The notes below the pieces were generated by a model, which saw nothing but the letters and a program-made list of their open reading frames with translations, had not been told where the DNA came from and did no database searches. From positions 1 to 6,360 of the forward strand of contig JAHXIM010000138.1 of assembly GCA_025655635.1 (NCBI GenBank): a DNA stretch of 6,360 bases. Direction: 5' to 3'. Below are positions 1-6,148 of this stretch, piece by piece (the first letter of the stretch is position 1; every line of letters begins with the position of its first letter). Both the position numbers and the translations under genes were made by a program. Source of the DNA: a gamma proteobacterium symbiont of Lucinoma myriamae. Its GTDB lineage: Bacteria > Pseudomonadota > Gammaproteobacteria > GRL18.

Positions 1-91
1 TGCCCATGACGGGCGTACACAATAAAAATAGAATCAATATTGTACGATAATCTATTGTGTCATTGAGATTGTCTTTTTTCAGGGTCGACTA
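1..91. mobile_element. End of an insertion-sequence-like element (body lies left of the window)
   Basis: Bases 20-91 match the reverse complement of 6271-6342 at 60 of 72 positions without a gap. The shared blocks include a 16-base identity at 40-55 (TTGTACGATAATCTAT), a 12-base identity at 72-83 (TCTTTTTTCAGG) and TCGACTA at 85-91. Similarity stops exactly after the TA at 90-91, where the reading frame of an interrupted host gene begins. The outer tip, read into the element, is TAGTCGACCCTGAAAAAAGA. Bases 2-14 hold a short hairpin (GCCC, loop ATGAC, GGGC). No transposase is visible because the body is outside the window. The TA boundary would fit an element with TA target duplication, such as the IS630/mariner group, but the family is a guess. 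Confidence 0.6.
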
Positions 92-318
92 GTTATGCTC
101 ATGCCAATGCCATGTTTGCACCACTAAAATCAGATGTATTCAAACTCAAGTGGAGTTCTGACGGACGCTCTGTGGCTTTACTAATTAACGGTATACCCTT
201 TAGTTTTATTCCTCCCGGTGTGCCTAGAGGCTATAGCAAACATTTGATAAAGACGGGTCCCTGGGGACATAAATGGGATGATCAGCTCTACCGGATTATT
301 ATGAATGTGTCAGCCTGA
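92..318 (+). pseudogene. C-terminal remnant of a host gene of unknown function, cut by the element at 1-91
   Basis: The frame is open from base 67 to the TGA at 316-318, and bases 67-91 belong to the mobile-element end. The host-derived part is therefore about 75 residues, starting SYAHANAMFAPLKSDVFKLK. A stand-alone reading from the ATG at 112 gives 68 residues, but no convincing ribosome-binding site precedes it and the codons before it read naturally as the same protein, so I treat it as a truncated 3' end. The pattern 'WSSDGRSVALLINGIPFSF ... RGYSK ... PWGHKWDDQLYR' recalls the C-terminal part of small uncharacterised proteins with 'AALLID-YPHAVFDF ... RGY ... HAWDD' (DUF2251-like), but this is from memory and weak. 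No function can be assigned. It converges on the DUF2333 gene at 391-1482. Confidence 0.5.
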
Positions 319-345
319 GCTGATAATATTCATGAATTAGCCCAT

Positions 346-367
346 AAAAAAAGTGCCTGAACAGGAC
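346..367 (-). terminator. Rho-independent terminator of the DUF2333 gene
   Basis: On the minus strand GTCCTGTTCAGGCAC (367-353) can fold into a short stem with one bulged C and a very small loop. It is followed at once by seven T (352-346). It lies 24 bases after the DUF2333 stop codon. The stem is short but the T run is strong. It also separates this gene from the convergent remnant at 92-318. Confidence 0.6.
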
Positions 368-390
368 AACCCTCTTAATATTATTTATCT

Positions 391-1482
391 CTAACCATCC
401 TTTAATAAGCGTTTTAAATCAATAATTGCCGTATTCGCACGTGAAATATAAGAAGCCATCACTAGTGAATGATTAGCCGTCATACCAAAACCACTGCCAT
501 TTAATATAATGGGACTCCAGACACTGGCCTGAGTCGCTTCTAATTCACGAATAATCTGCAGAATGCTCAGTCGCGCATTTTTCTTTTTTAACACGGATTT
601 AAAGTCATGCTCTATTGCATATAATAGATAAACCAACGCCCATGAGGTTCCCCGAGCTTCATAAAAGACATCATCAATTTCAAACCATGAAGTTTTCACC
701 ACCAGATTATCTGGTGAATGGGTAGCTTGTTGTGCTTGTGCATCTCCGGCTAAATCAGTATTGATTCTTTCCTGCCCGACACTGGCACTGAGTCGTTGTG
801 ACAAACTGCCTAGTCGTTTTTCTACCACCTGTAACCAGTCAACCAGATTGTCTGCCCGGGCAAAAAACTGAGCATTTTGTTTTTCTGTATCAAGCAGGCG
901 CCCTAAGTATCCATAAAGGTAATTAATACCTTCCTGATATTTACTTTCAGAAGCAGGCCAGAGCCATTTTTCTGAATCATTATTAAAGGCTGGTTCAGCA
1001 AGGGATAAATCTTTGTCTTCTGTGGATGTTGATTGCGCCATACTGAAATCATTTCTCAGTACACGAGCCATATCCCGCACCTGCACCAGCACACCATATT
1101 CCCAGTTAGGGATATTATCCAGAAAAATTCCCGGCGGCATCACATCATTACTGAGATAGCCACCAGGCTTATTTAATAAGGTTTCGGTGACGCTAATAAG
1201 GGTTGCTGTGGTCGTTGCACCGACTACTTTATTATATTGCTTACCTGACTGCTCATTAACTTTATCAATAACTAATTGAGTTTTCTCTCTGACATTAAAG
1301 ATAGAAGGTTCTCGGCTCCATAAAAACCCCAAAACGAGCCAAACAACTAATAATGTCATTATTAACAGGCCAACAGACCAGATTATGCCCTTTTCTTTTA
1401 GATTTTTGACCTGATAAAGCTTAATCAGGCGAATAAGGTATTGCTGGATATTATCAAACCAGTCGAACAAAATATTAAGCAT
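391..1482 (-). CDS. DUF2333 family inner-membrane protein
   Basis: This 363-residue protein has a basic, amphipathic N-terminus (1-32), one clear membrane segment at about 33-54 (IIWSVGLLIMTLLVVWLVLGFLW region), then a large soluble domain, probably periplasmic. It matches the DUF2333 family (Pfam PF10095, COG5345), a proteobacterial group without an established function. Recognisable stretches include 'NWEYGVLVQVRDMARVLRNDFS' (126-147), 'FFARADNL' (206-213), 'GSLSQRLSASVG' (225-236) and the C-terminal 'NGSGFGMTANHSLVMASYISRAN' (328-350). The length is what I would expect for a complete member. The chosen ATG gives the usual start just before the membrane segment, but no good Shine-Dalgarno sequence precedes it. 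The gene has its own promoter candidate at 1530-1558 and a terminator at 346-367, so it appears monocistronic. The function is unknown. Confidence 0.85.
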   Translation of the reverse strand: MLNILFDWFDNIQQYLIRLIKLYQVKNLKEKGIIWSVGLLIMTLLVVWLVLGFLWSREPSIFNVREKTQLVIDKVNEQSGKQYNKVVGATTTATLISVTETLLNKPGGYLSNDVMPPGIFLDNIPNWEYGVLVQVRDMARVLRNDFSMAQSTSTEDKDLSLAEPAFNNDSEKWLWPASESKYQEGINYLYGYLGRLLDTEKQNAQFFARADNLVDWLQVVEKRLGSLSQRLSASVGQERINTDLAGDAQAQQATHSPDNLVVKTSWFEIDDVFYEARGTSWALVYLLYAIEHDFKSVLKKKNARLSILQIIRELEATQASVWSPIILNGSGFGMTANHSLVMASYISRANTAIIDLKRLLKDG

Positions 1483-1497
1483 AATTGTCTTAGTGTG

Positions 1498-1527
1498 TAA
1501 GTTGTTAAGTTGTTAAGTTGTTAAGTT
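1498..1527. repeat. Octamer tandem repeat in the DUF2333 leader
   Basis: The unit TAAGTTGT occurs three times perfectly (1498-1505, 1506-1513, 1514-1521), followed by a partial TAAGTT (1522-1527). It sits 15 bases upstream of the DUF2333 start codon and just downstream of the predicted -10 box, so it would fill most of the short 5' untranslated leader. Non-coding arrays of this type can change copy number by slippage and alter leader length. Confidence 0.85.
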
Positions 1528-1529
1528 CG

Positions 1530-1558
1530 AGTGTAGGTGATTTTGCAGGTGCTGTGAA
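1530..1558 (-). promoter_or_regulatory. Sigma-70-type promoter candidate for the DUF2333 gene
   Basis: On the minus strand a -35 box TTCACA (1558-1553, five of six consensus bases) is followed by a 17-base spacer and a -10 box TACACT (1535-1530, four of six). Transcription would start near 1523, giving a leader of about 40 bases that is largely the octamer repeat. The site lies after the long hairpin at 1565-1606, so transcription from it does not pass through that hairpin. Confidence 0.5.
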
Positions 1559-1564
1559 GGGGGT

Positions 1565-1606
1565 AAACGCTTGTTGTTGACACTAAAGTGTGAACAACAA
1601 GCGTTT
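1565..1606. terminator. Long hairpin after thiC, probable terminator of uncertain direction
   Basis: A perfect 14-base inverted repeat (1565-1578 AAACGCTTGTTGTT against 1593-1606) encloses a further five complementary bases (ACACT 1580-1584, AGTGT 1587-1591) after one mismatch. It lies 24 bases beyond the thiC stop. On the plus strand the stem runs into TTTTTATTCT (1604-1613), a good U tract. On the minus strand, the direction of thiC, only three T that belong to the stem precede ACCCCC. It probably ends thiC transcription, perhaps inefficiently or as a 3'-end-protecting hairpin, but by its tail it is better suited to stopping rightward transcription into thiC. Confidence 0.65.
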
Positions 1607-1630
1607 TTATTCTAATTAAAGAGCTAAAGC

Positions 1631-3520
1631 TCAGGATTTATTATAAATATGACTGCCTGTTTCCTTAAACTGAACGGATTTTTCAGCCATACCTTCCTGT
1701 ATTGCTACATTGATATCAGTGATACCGTGCTCAGCCGCATAATCCCGTACATCCTGAGATATTTTCATCGAGCAGAAATTAGGGCCGCACATGGAGCAAA
1801 AATGCGCCACTTTATGTGCCTGCTTAGGCATGGTTTCATCATGATAATCACGGGCACGCTCAGGATCCAGACCTAAATTAAACTGATCTTCCCAGCGAAA
1901 CTCGAAACGCGCTTTAGACATGGCATTGTCCCGCACTTGTGCGCCGGGTACGCCCTTGGCTAAATCAGCCGCATGCGCTGCCAGTTTATAAGTAATAATA
2001 CCGTCACGAACATCTTCTTTATTAGGCAGGCCTAAATGCTCTTTGGGTGTGACATAACACAATATAGCAGTACCATACCAGCCAATTTGTGCCGCGCCAA
2101 TCGCCGAGGTAATATGGTCATAGCCCGGTGCAATATCGGTAGTCAACGGCCCAAGGGTGTAAAAAGGGGCTTCATCACAATCTTTAAGCTGAATATCCAT
2201 ATTTTCTTTGATCATATGCATAGGAACATGACCGGGACCTTCAATCATGGTTTGAATATCATGCTTCCAGGCAATCTGAGTCAGCTCACCCAGGGTTTTA
2301 AGCTCACCGAGTTGCGCTTCATCATTAGCATCAGCAATTGAGCCGGGGCGCAGGCCGTCACCTAATGAAAAGGCCACATCATAGGCTTTCATAATTTCAC
2401 AGATATCTTCAAAATGGGTATATAAGAAGCTTTCGGTATGATGTGCCAGACACCATTTAGCCATAATAGAACCACCGCGAGAAACGATGCCGGTAAGCCT
2501 CTTTGCCGTTAAAGGCACATGCTGCAGGCGGATTCCGGCATGAATGGTGAAATAATCCACACCCTGCTCAGCCTGCTCAATCAAGGTATCTTTAAAAATT
2601 TCCCAGGTCAGATCTTCTGATTTGCCATTAACTTTCTCTAAGGCCTGATAAATCGGCACGGTGCCGATAGGCACAGGTGAATTACGAATGATCCACTCAC
2701 GAGTTTCATGAATATTTTTTCCGGTCGACAGATCCATCAAAGTATCACCGCCCCAGCGGGTAGACCACACCATTTTTTCAACTTCTTCAGTAATTGAAGA
2801 GCTGACCGCTGAATTACCAATATTGGTATTCACCTTAACCAGAAAATTACGGCCAATGATCATCGGTTCAATTTCCGGATGATTAATATTAGCAGGGATA
2901 ATGGCCCTGCCTCGAGCTATTTCATCACGGACGAATTCCGGCGTCACTTCATCGGGTATGCTGGCACCAAAATCCTGCCCTGGATGTTGTGGATGCTGAC
3001 GCATAATACCGGCATCACGCATTTCCTGTAATTTGGTATTTTCACGAATGGCAACATACTCCATTTCAGGCGTAATAATTCCCTGACGGGCATAATGCAT
3101 TTGCGAAACGTTTTTACCTGCTTTAGCCTTACGCGGCGCATGAATATGTTCGAATCTCAGGTGCGCCAGTTCAGGATCATTTTGACGCTTTGTACCATAT
3201 TCTGAGCTGGGACCTGACAATTGTTCAGTATCTTCACGCTCAATAATCCAGTTATTTCTTAACGCCGGCAGACCTTTAAGTAAGTCAATTTCTGCTTCCG
3301 GATCGGTGTAGATTCCTGATGTATCATAAACAGGAATGGGTGGATTTTTTTCTACATTATTATTAGTCTGGGTATCATCTTGCGAAATCTCACGCATAGC
3401 TACTTGAATATCAGGCCGACTGCCCTGCACATATATTTTTTTTGAGCCGGAAAAAGGACGGGTGACATCTTCAGATAACTGGCTGGTCTGACGGATAAAA
3501 TCTTCTGGAATTGCGCTCAT
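1631..3520 (-). CDS. thiC: Phosphomethylpyrimidine synthase ThiC
   Basis: ThiC is a cytoplasmic radical-SAM enzyme that converts aminoimidazole ribotide to hydroxymethylpyrimidine phosphate, the pyrimidine precursor of thiamine. The 629 residues match the length of the E. coli enzyme. The N-terminal ThiC-associated domain covers roughly residues 15-100, followed by the catalytic barrel with 'NTNIGNSAVSSSITEEVEKM' (231-250), 'RGGSIMAKWCLAHHTES' (348-364) and 'SLGDGLRPGSIADANDEAQ' (385-403). The C-terminal cluster motif CSMCGPNFC supplies C575, C578 and C583 (CX2CX4C) for the [4Fe-4S] cluster. H431 (EGPGHVPMH) and H495 (PKEHLGLP) sit where the family's metal-binding histidines are expected, 64 residues apart. 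The start is supported by AGAAGG (3532-3527) six bases upstream and by the usual 'MSAIPEDFIRQ' opening. The other thi biosynthesis genes are not in the window. Expression is controlled by the TPP riboswitch upstream. Nothing is broken or missing. Confidence 0.98.
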   Translation of the reverse strand: MSAIPEDFIRQTSQLSEDVTRPFSGSKKIYVQGSRPDIQVAMREISQDDTQTNNNVEKNPPIPVYDTSGIYTDPEAEIDLLKGLPALRNNWIIEREDTEQLSGPSSEYGTKRQNDPELAHLRFEHIHAPRKAKAGKNVSQMHYARQGIITPEMEYVAIRENTKLQEMRDAGIMRQHPQHPGQDFGASIPDEVTPEFVRDEIARGRAIIPANINHPEIEPMIIGRNFLVKVNTNIGNSAVSSSITEEVEKMVWSTRWGGDTLMDLSTGKNIHETREWIIRNSPVPIGTVPIYQALEKVNGKSEDLTWEIFKDTLIEQAEQGVDYFTIHAGIRLQHVPLTAKRLTGIVSRGGSIMAKWCLAHHTESFLYTHFEDICEIMKAYDVAFSLGDGLRPGSIADANDEAQLGELKTLGELTQIAWKHDIQTMIEGPGHVPMHMIKENMDIQLKDCDEAPFYTLGPLTTDIAPGYDHITSAIGAAQIGWYGTAILCYVTPKEHLGLPNKEDVRDGIITYKLAAHAADLAKGVPGAQVRDNAMSKARFEFRWEDQFNLGLDPERARDYHDETMPKQAHKVAHFCSMCGPNFCSMKISQDVRDYAAEHGITDINVAIQEGMAEKSVQFKETGSHIYNKS

Positions 3521-3524
3521 GCTT

Positions 3525-3577
3525 GGCCTTCTAAGTACTTATTTTTTAACAAAAATAGACGAAAGAAAGGTAAGGCC
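3525..3577 (-). promoter_or_regulatory. Candidate ribosome-binding-site-sequestering hairpin in the thiC leader
   Basis: On the minus strand GGCCTT (3577-3572) is fully complementary to AAGGCC (3530-3525). The latter overlaps the thiC Shine-Dalgarno sequence AGAAGG (3532-3527). Pairing would block ribosome access. This fits the translational control known for many proteobacterial TPP riboswitches, where ligand binding frees the repressing arm. The 41-base A/T-rich loop is long, so the pairing is plausible rather than proven. I saw no clear G/C-rich hairpin followed by a U run between the riboswitch and the start codon. Confidence 0.45.
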
Positions 3578-3626
3578 CATGGTTTAATTAATGGTAATAA
3601 TTCTTTAATCAATTCATAGGGTTAAA

Positions 3627-3740
3627 TGCTTTCCTACGCCGGTGTGAACCGGATCAGGTTCAAAGGGTGTTTCTCGCCCCTTTAACTTAATAGCTAAAGT
3701 ACTAAAGTACTAAAGCACAATAGTTCGGGGACCCCTAGCA
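3627..3740 (-). promoter_or_regulatory. TPP riboswitch (THI element) controlling thiC
   Basis: Read on the minus strand, the element opens with TGCTAGGGGT (3740-3731) and closes with GGCGTAGGAAAGCA (3640-3627). TGCT and AGCA form the P1 stem. The strongly conserved core ACCCTTTGAACCTGATCC and GGTTCACACCGGCGTAGG covers about 3668-3633. GGGGT with ACCC gives P2, and CCCC (3730-3727) with GGGG (3680-3677) gives P3. The usual CUGAGA box reads GCGAGA here, keeping the GAGA that contacts the pyrimidine ring. The P3 arm is extended by an A/T-rich insert of about 46 bases that contains three 8-bp repeats. The sensor binds thiamine pyrophosphate and represses thiC. It ends 106 bases before the start codon. 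Confidence 0.95.
3694..3717. repeat. Octamer tandem repeat inside the riboswitch P3 arm
   Basis: Three consecutive units read CTAAAGTA (3694-3701), CTAAAGTA (3702-3709) and CTAAAGCA (3710-3717). In the transcript these give AGUAC-UUUA-GUACU, which can form a 5-base-pair hairpin with a 4-base loop at the tip of P3. The P3 extension is known to vary in length among TPP riboswitches, so the array is probably tolerated. Confidence 0.8.
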
Positions 3741-3745
3741 GGTTG

Positions 3746-3774
3746 AAAGTAACTGAATTTTGATAAAATTTCAA
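3746..3774 (-). promoter_or_regulatory. Promoter candidate for thiC and its riboswitch
   Basis: On the minus strand TTGAAA (3774-3769) is followed by a 17-base spacer and TACTTT (3751-3746). The -10 box is weak (three of six bases). The predicted start at about 3740-3739 coincides with the first base of the riboswitch, which supports the call. The site lies downstream of the transporter terminator, giving thiC its own transcription unit. Confidence 0.4.
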
Positions 3775-3840
3775 GCACTATTTATTTGCTAAACCCATAC
3801 AGAATGAGTGTTTATATAAGTTGAAATAATATGACGATGA

Positions 3841-3870
3841 TAAAAATCGAAGAGCATGGAACTCCTCGAT
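3841..3870 (-). terminator. Rho-independent terminator of the YeeE/YedE gene
   Basis: On the minus strand ATCGAGGAG (3870-3862) pairs with CTCTTCGAT (3854-3846), nine pairs including one G-U, around the loop TTCCATG. It is followed by a T run (3846-3842). It begins 15 bases after the transporter stop codon. It separates the transporter transcript from the thiC promoter downstream. Confidence 0.85.
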
Positions 3871-3885
3871 ACAAGAAATAAATGC

Positions 3886-5151
3886 TTACAATGCTTCCAG
3901 CTTTCTCATACTCGCTGGCAACAATCTTAATTCCACCAGAGCGGTTATTAATGCGGCAAAGAACGAAGCATCTTCATAAAGCATTTGATAGTATTGAGTT
4001 TTCATCGTTAGAGCACTGCCAAAGATAATTGCTGTAAATGCAATCATTGAGCCCACTGCCAGAGTTGAAAACCCCGTAATGCCCTGCCCGATAGTACAGC
4101 CCATAGCTAACACACCGCCAAAGCCCATTAAGACGGCACCAATTACATGAGTAACAAAATCCTTCACATTAAAGAACCATTCAATGCGGAAGCTTTTGCT
4201 CACCAGAGACCAGACAAAAGAGCCTAAAATAACACCAAACACTGACATAATACCAAAGGTCAGTAAGGTAGATTGCAGCCCGGAAGCTACATAACCTGCC
4301 GTTTGTCCGATAGGATTAATAAAAGTAAAGGACTGCGGTGATAGTGTCGCGCCCTGTGCAGGCTTACCTTCTTCTGAATCACTGATCATATCCCAGTTTT
4401 CATAATATTCTACCAGTGTATACTGCTCACCTTCTTCAACCATATCCACCATCACTGAACTGCTCAGATACCAGCCTGCTAAAACAGCTAAACCAACAAC
4501 AATACCCGCAAGCCAGTGTTCCGGATTGGTACGAAATGCCTTAGCCCGGAAGATATACACCAGCATAAGCAAGGCGATTATGCCGCCAACAATCAATCTT
4601 GTTGTTACCGGGTTTTCACTATTGATAATGGAACCAAGATCCTGCCTGGTATCCAGACTGACTGCCAGAGGACGGATCCAGTCATAAAAAAGGATAGAAA
4701 ATAGAGTCTGATCACTACCGGGAAATGGTGTGGTCATAAAATAGGCAATCACAGCAATAATAAGAAAGACAATAATTGATTTGATATTACCGCCGCCAAT
4801 ACGAATCAGTGTTTTATTACCACAACCGCTGGCAAGTGTCATTCCAATACCAAATAAGAAACCGCCTAACAGGTTTTCAGCCCAGACAAGCTGACTTCCC
4901 CGATAAGGAGGAAAACTACCATCCGCATTCACCATGCCACTTGATTCCAGTATCAACATACCGATAACAGCCACCGCAATGGCTAATAGCCAGGAGCGAA
5001 AACGACTGTAATCATCCATATTGACCATATCCGAAACCGCACCCATGGTGCAGAAATTTGTCTTATTAACAACAGCACCTAAGACAAAGGCTACGCCAAA
5101 AACAGCCCACAACAAAGTTGACTGCGCAACCAAGAAAGACTCAAACAACAT
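3886..5151 (-). CDS. YeeE/YedE family (DUF395, TsuA-like) sulfur-compound transporter
   Basis: This 421-residue polytopic inner-membrane protein has about nine or ten hydrophobic segments (for example near 11-30, 53-71, 93-111, 123-141, 186-201, 213-231, 294-315, 331-351 and 366-384). It belongs to the YeeE/YedE sulfur-transport family (PF04143), whose characterised member TsuA imports thiosulfate. The protein has only three cysteines, each in a family-type motif: C34 in 'NKTNFCTMGA', C110 in 'LASGCGNKTLIRIGGG' and C352 in 'AMGCTIGQGITG'. In TsuA, three membrane cysteines relay thiosulfate, so these are probably the functional ones; residue-by-residue equivalence was not checked. An acidic hydrophilic stretch at about 233-280 interrupts the membrane segments and probably forms a soluble loop. 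The start is supported by GAGGGAAG (5163-5156), close upstream of the ATG. The substrate could be thiosulfate, another sulfur anion or a selenium compound. No TusA/TsuB partner is present in the window. Confidence 0.85.
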   Translation of the reverse strand: MLFESFLVAQSTLLWAVFGVAFVLGAVVNKTNFCTMGAVSDMVNMDDYSRFRSWLLAIAVAVIGMLILESSGMVNADGSFPPYRGSQLVWAENLLGGFLFGIGMTLASGCGNKTLIRIGGGNIKSIIVFLIIAVIAYFMTTPFPGSDQTLFSILFYDWIRPLAVSLDTRQDLGSIINSENPVTTRLIVGGIIALLMLVYIFRAKAFRTNPEHWLAGIVVGLAVLAGWYLSSSVMVDMVEEGEQYTLVEYYENWDMISDSEEGKPAQGATLSPQSFTFINPIGQTAGYVASGLQSTLLTFGIMSVFGVILGSFVWSLVSKSFRIEWFFNVKDFVTHVIGAVLMGFGGVLAMGCTIGQGITGFSTLAVGSMIAFTAIIFGSALTMKTQYYQMLYEDASFFAALITALVELRLLPASMRKLEAL

Positions 5152-5190
5152 ACCACTTCCCTCAACATTAAAAATTTAAACTGAATTAAT

Positions 5191-5219
5191 ATTATATTCA
5201 TTATTAATTTGCAGATAAA
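5191..5219 (-). promoter_or_regulatory. Promoter candidate for the YeeE/YedE gene
   Basis: A perfect -10 box TATAAT (5196-5191, minus) is preceded by a 17-base spacer and a weak -35 TTTATC (5219-5214). The start would lie near 5184, about 33 bases before the ATG. In a region this A/T-rich, a chance TATAAT is possible. Confidence 0.4.
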
Positions 5220-5374
5220 GAGCAAGAATAATGCCACTAAATTTTATGCAGCCACTATTTATATTTTAGACACTTTACATGCCTCAAACGCTATGCAATA
5301 TGCATTTTATAATAGCACAATGCAATAATTTCTTACCACTATTCATCAGGCTACCTTTCAGTTCTAATTTCCTC

Positions 5375-5380
5375 TATAAT
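5375..5380 (+). promoter_or_regulatory. -10 box candidate for the Pcm-like gene
   Basis: TATAAT (5375-5380) matches the sigma-70 -10 consensus, but no good -35 hexamer lies 16-18 bases upstream. If used, the leader would be about 90 bases. It is the best of two plus-strand TATAAT boxes because it is the nearer to the gene. Confidence 0.3.
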
Positions 5381-5477
5381 TATAGCCACTTTCCAGTTTA
5401 TCTGGTCTAATATTTTAAATGTGTATATGGCTTTAGATTACTAAGCTGACTAATGGTTATTTATAAGGGTAGCAAAG

Positions 5478-6140
5478 ATGCTTGAAATGAATTTCGAAAT
5501 CGCTCGTCATAATATGATTGAACAACAAATAAGACCCTGGAATGTTATTGATCCCGTGACTCTGGATGCACTTGATGCTATTCCACGAGAAAACTATGTT
5601 TTAGAAGCAATGAAAGAATCTGCTTTTTCAGATGTCGAATTACCCATCGGCCATGATCAAGTCATGCTTTTCCCTAAAATCGAAGCAAAAATTCTTCAGT
5701 CTGTTCAAGTACAAAAAACTGATACTGTATTAGAAATCGGTACCGGCAGTGGTTATATGACTGCTTTATTAGCACACCTTGCCGATAAAGTATGCACCGT
5801 GGAAATCCATGAACAACTCAGCCTGCAGGCACAAGAAAAACTCGCAGCAGAAGGCTTTGATAATGTCACTTTTGTCGTTGCTGATGCCGCTAAAGGTTTT
5901 GATCAGAACGCCCCTTATGATATGATTATTCTAACAGGTTCAGTCCCTCAATTACCCGAAAGTTTTAAGCAAAGTCTTAAGAAAGGTGGTCGTTTATTTG
6001 CTGTAATCGGTACAGCCCCTGTAATGGAAGCCACCCTGATCACCCGTGTTTCATCCAGTCAGTACTCTTCCGAAGTTTTATTTGAGACTGAAGTAGCTGC
6101 ATTAGAAAATGTTGATTATGCTGAGACATTTACGCTTTAA
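5478..6140 (+). CDS. Protein-L-isoaspartate O-methyltransferase-like (Pcm family) SAM methyltransferase, divergent active site
   Basis: This cytoplasmic 220-residue protein has a class I SAM-dependent methyltransferase fold. Motif I is VLEIGTGSGY (84-93), the acidic end of the next strand is E109 in 'CTVEIHEQ', and D136 follows in 'VVADAAKG'. 'PYDMIILTGSVPQLP' (146-160) and 'LKKGGRLFAVIG' (167-178) complete the fold. The N-terminal 'ARHNMIEQQIRPWNV' (9-23) marks a Pcm subfamily found near tolC-type genes. Canonical Pcm enzymes have T-I-S-(Q/A)-P at the repair site; here the aligned stretch is V62-M-L-F-P66, so the catalytic serine is missing and isoaspartate repair is doubtful. AAGGG (5465-5469), eight bases upstream, supports this start, although an ATG three codons later (MNFEIARHN) is a common family start. 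The hemerythrin-like gene follows after 8 bases and is probably co-transcribed. Confidence 0.85.
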   Translation: MLEMNFEIARHNMIEQQIRPWNVIDPVTLDALDAIPRENYVLEAMKESAFSDVELPIGHDQVMLFPKIEAKILQSVQVQKTDTVLEIGTGSGYMTALLAHLADKVCTVEIHEQLSLQAQEKLAAEGFDNVTFVVADAAKGFDQNAPYDMIILTGSVPQLPESFKQSLKKGGRLFAVIGTAPVMEATLITRVSSSQYSSEVLFETEVAALENVDYAETFTL

Positions 6141-6148
6141 AAAAATCT

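Larger units (their letters stand above)
5152..5477. other. Divergent intergenic region between the transporter and the methyltransferase
   Basis: This 326-base A/T-rich region holds no convincing gene on either strand. Besides the -10-like boxes listed separately, it contains a small perfect inverted repeat ATGCA-ATA-TGCAT (5293-5305). Just downstream of that is a second TATAAT (5308-5313, plus) that has no suitable -35 at 17 bases. A TTTACA (5274-5279) lies upstream of the repeat. The inverted repeat could be an operator half-pair, but it is short and not specific. Confidence 0.5.

Noticed and set aside
1498..1527. CRISPR-like or attachment-site array
   Set aside because: The 8-base units are directly adjacent with no spacers, so it is a simple tandem repeat.
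1649..2341. Plus-strand open frames at 1649-1876 and 2036-2341
   Set aside because: They lie wholly inside thiC on the opposite strand, have no ribosome-binding site or recognisable product, and are shadows of a strongly conserved gene.
2944..3141. Minus-strand open frame in another reading frame of thiC
   Set aside because: It overlaps the confident thiC frame on the same strand and its translation has no family features.
3520..3886. Transporter and thiC as one operon
   Set aside because: A good terminator (3841-3870), then a separate promoter candidate and a riboswitch, lie between them.
4516..4704. Plus-strand open frame inside the transporter gene
   Set aside because: It is antisense to a clear membrane-protein gene, with no start signal and no recognisable domain.
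5293..5305. ATGCA-ATA-TGCAT as a specific regulator operator
   Set aside because: Five-base arms in A/T-rich DNA arise easily by chance, and there is no second copy or known regulator to support it.
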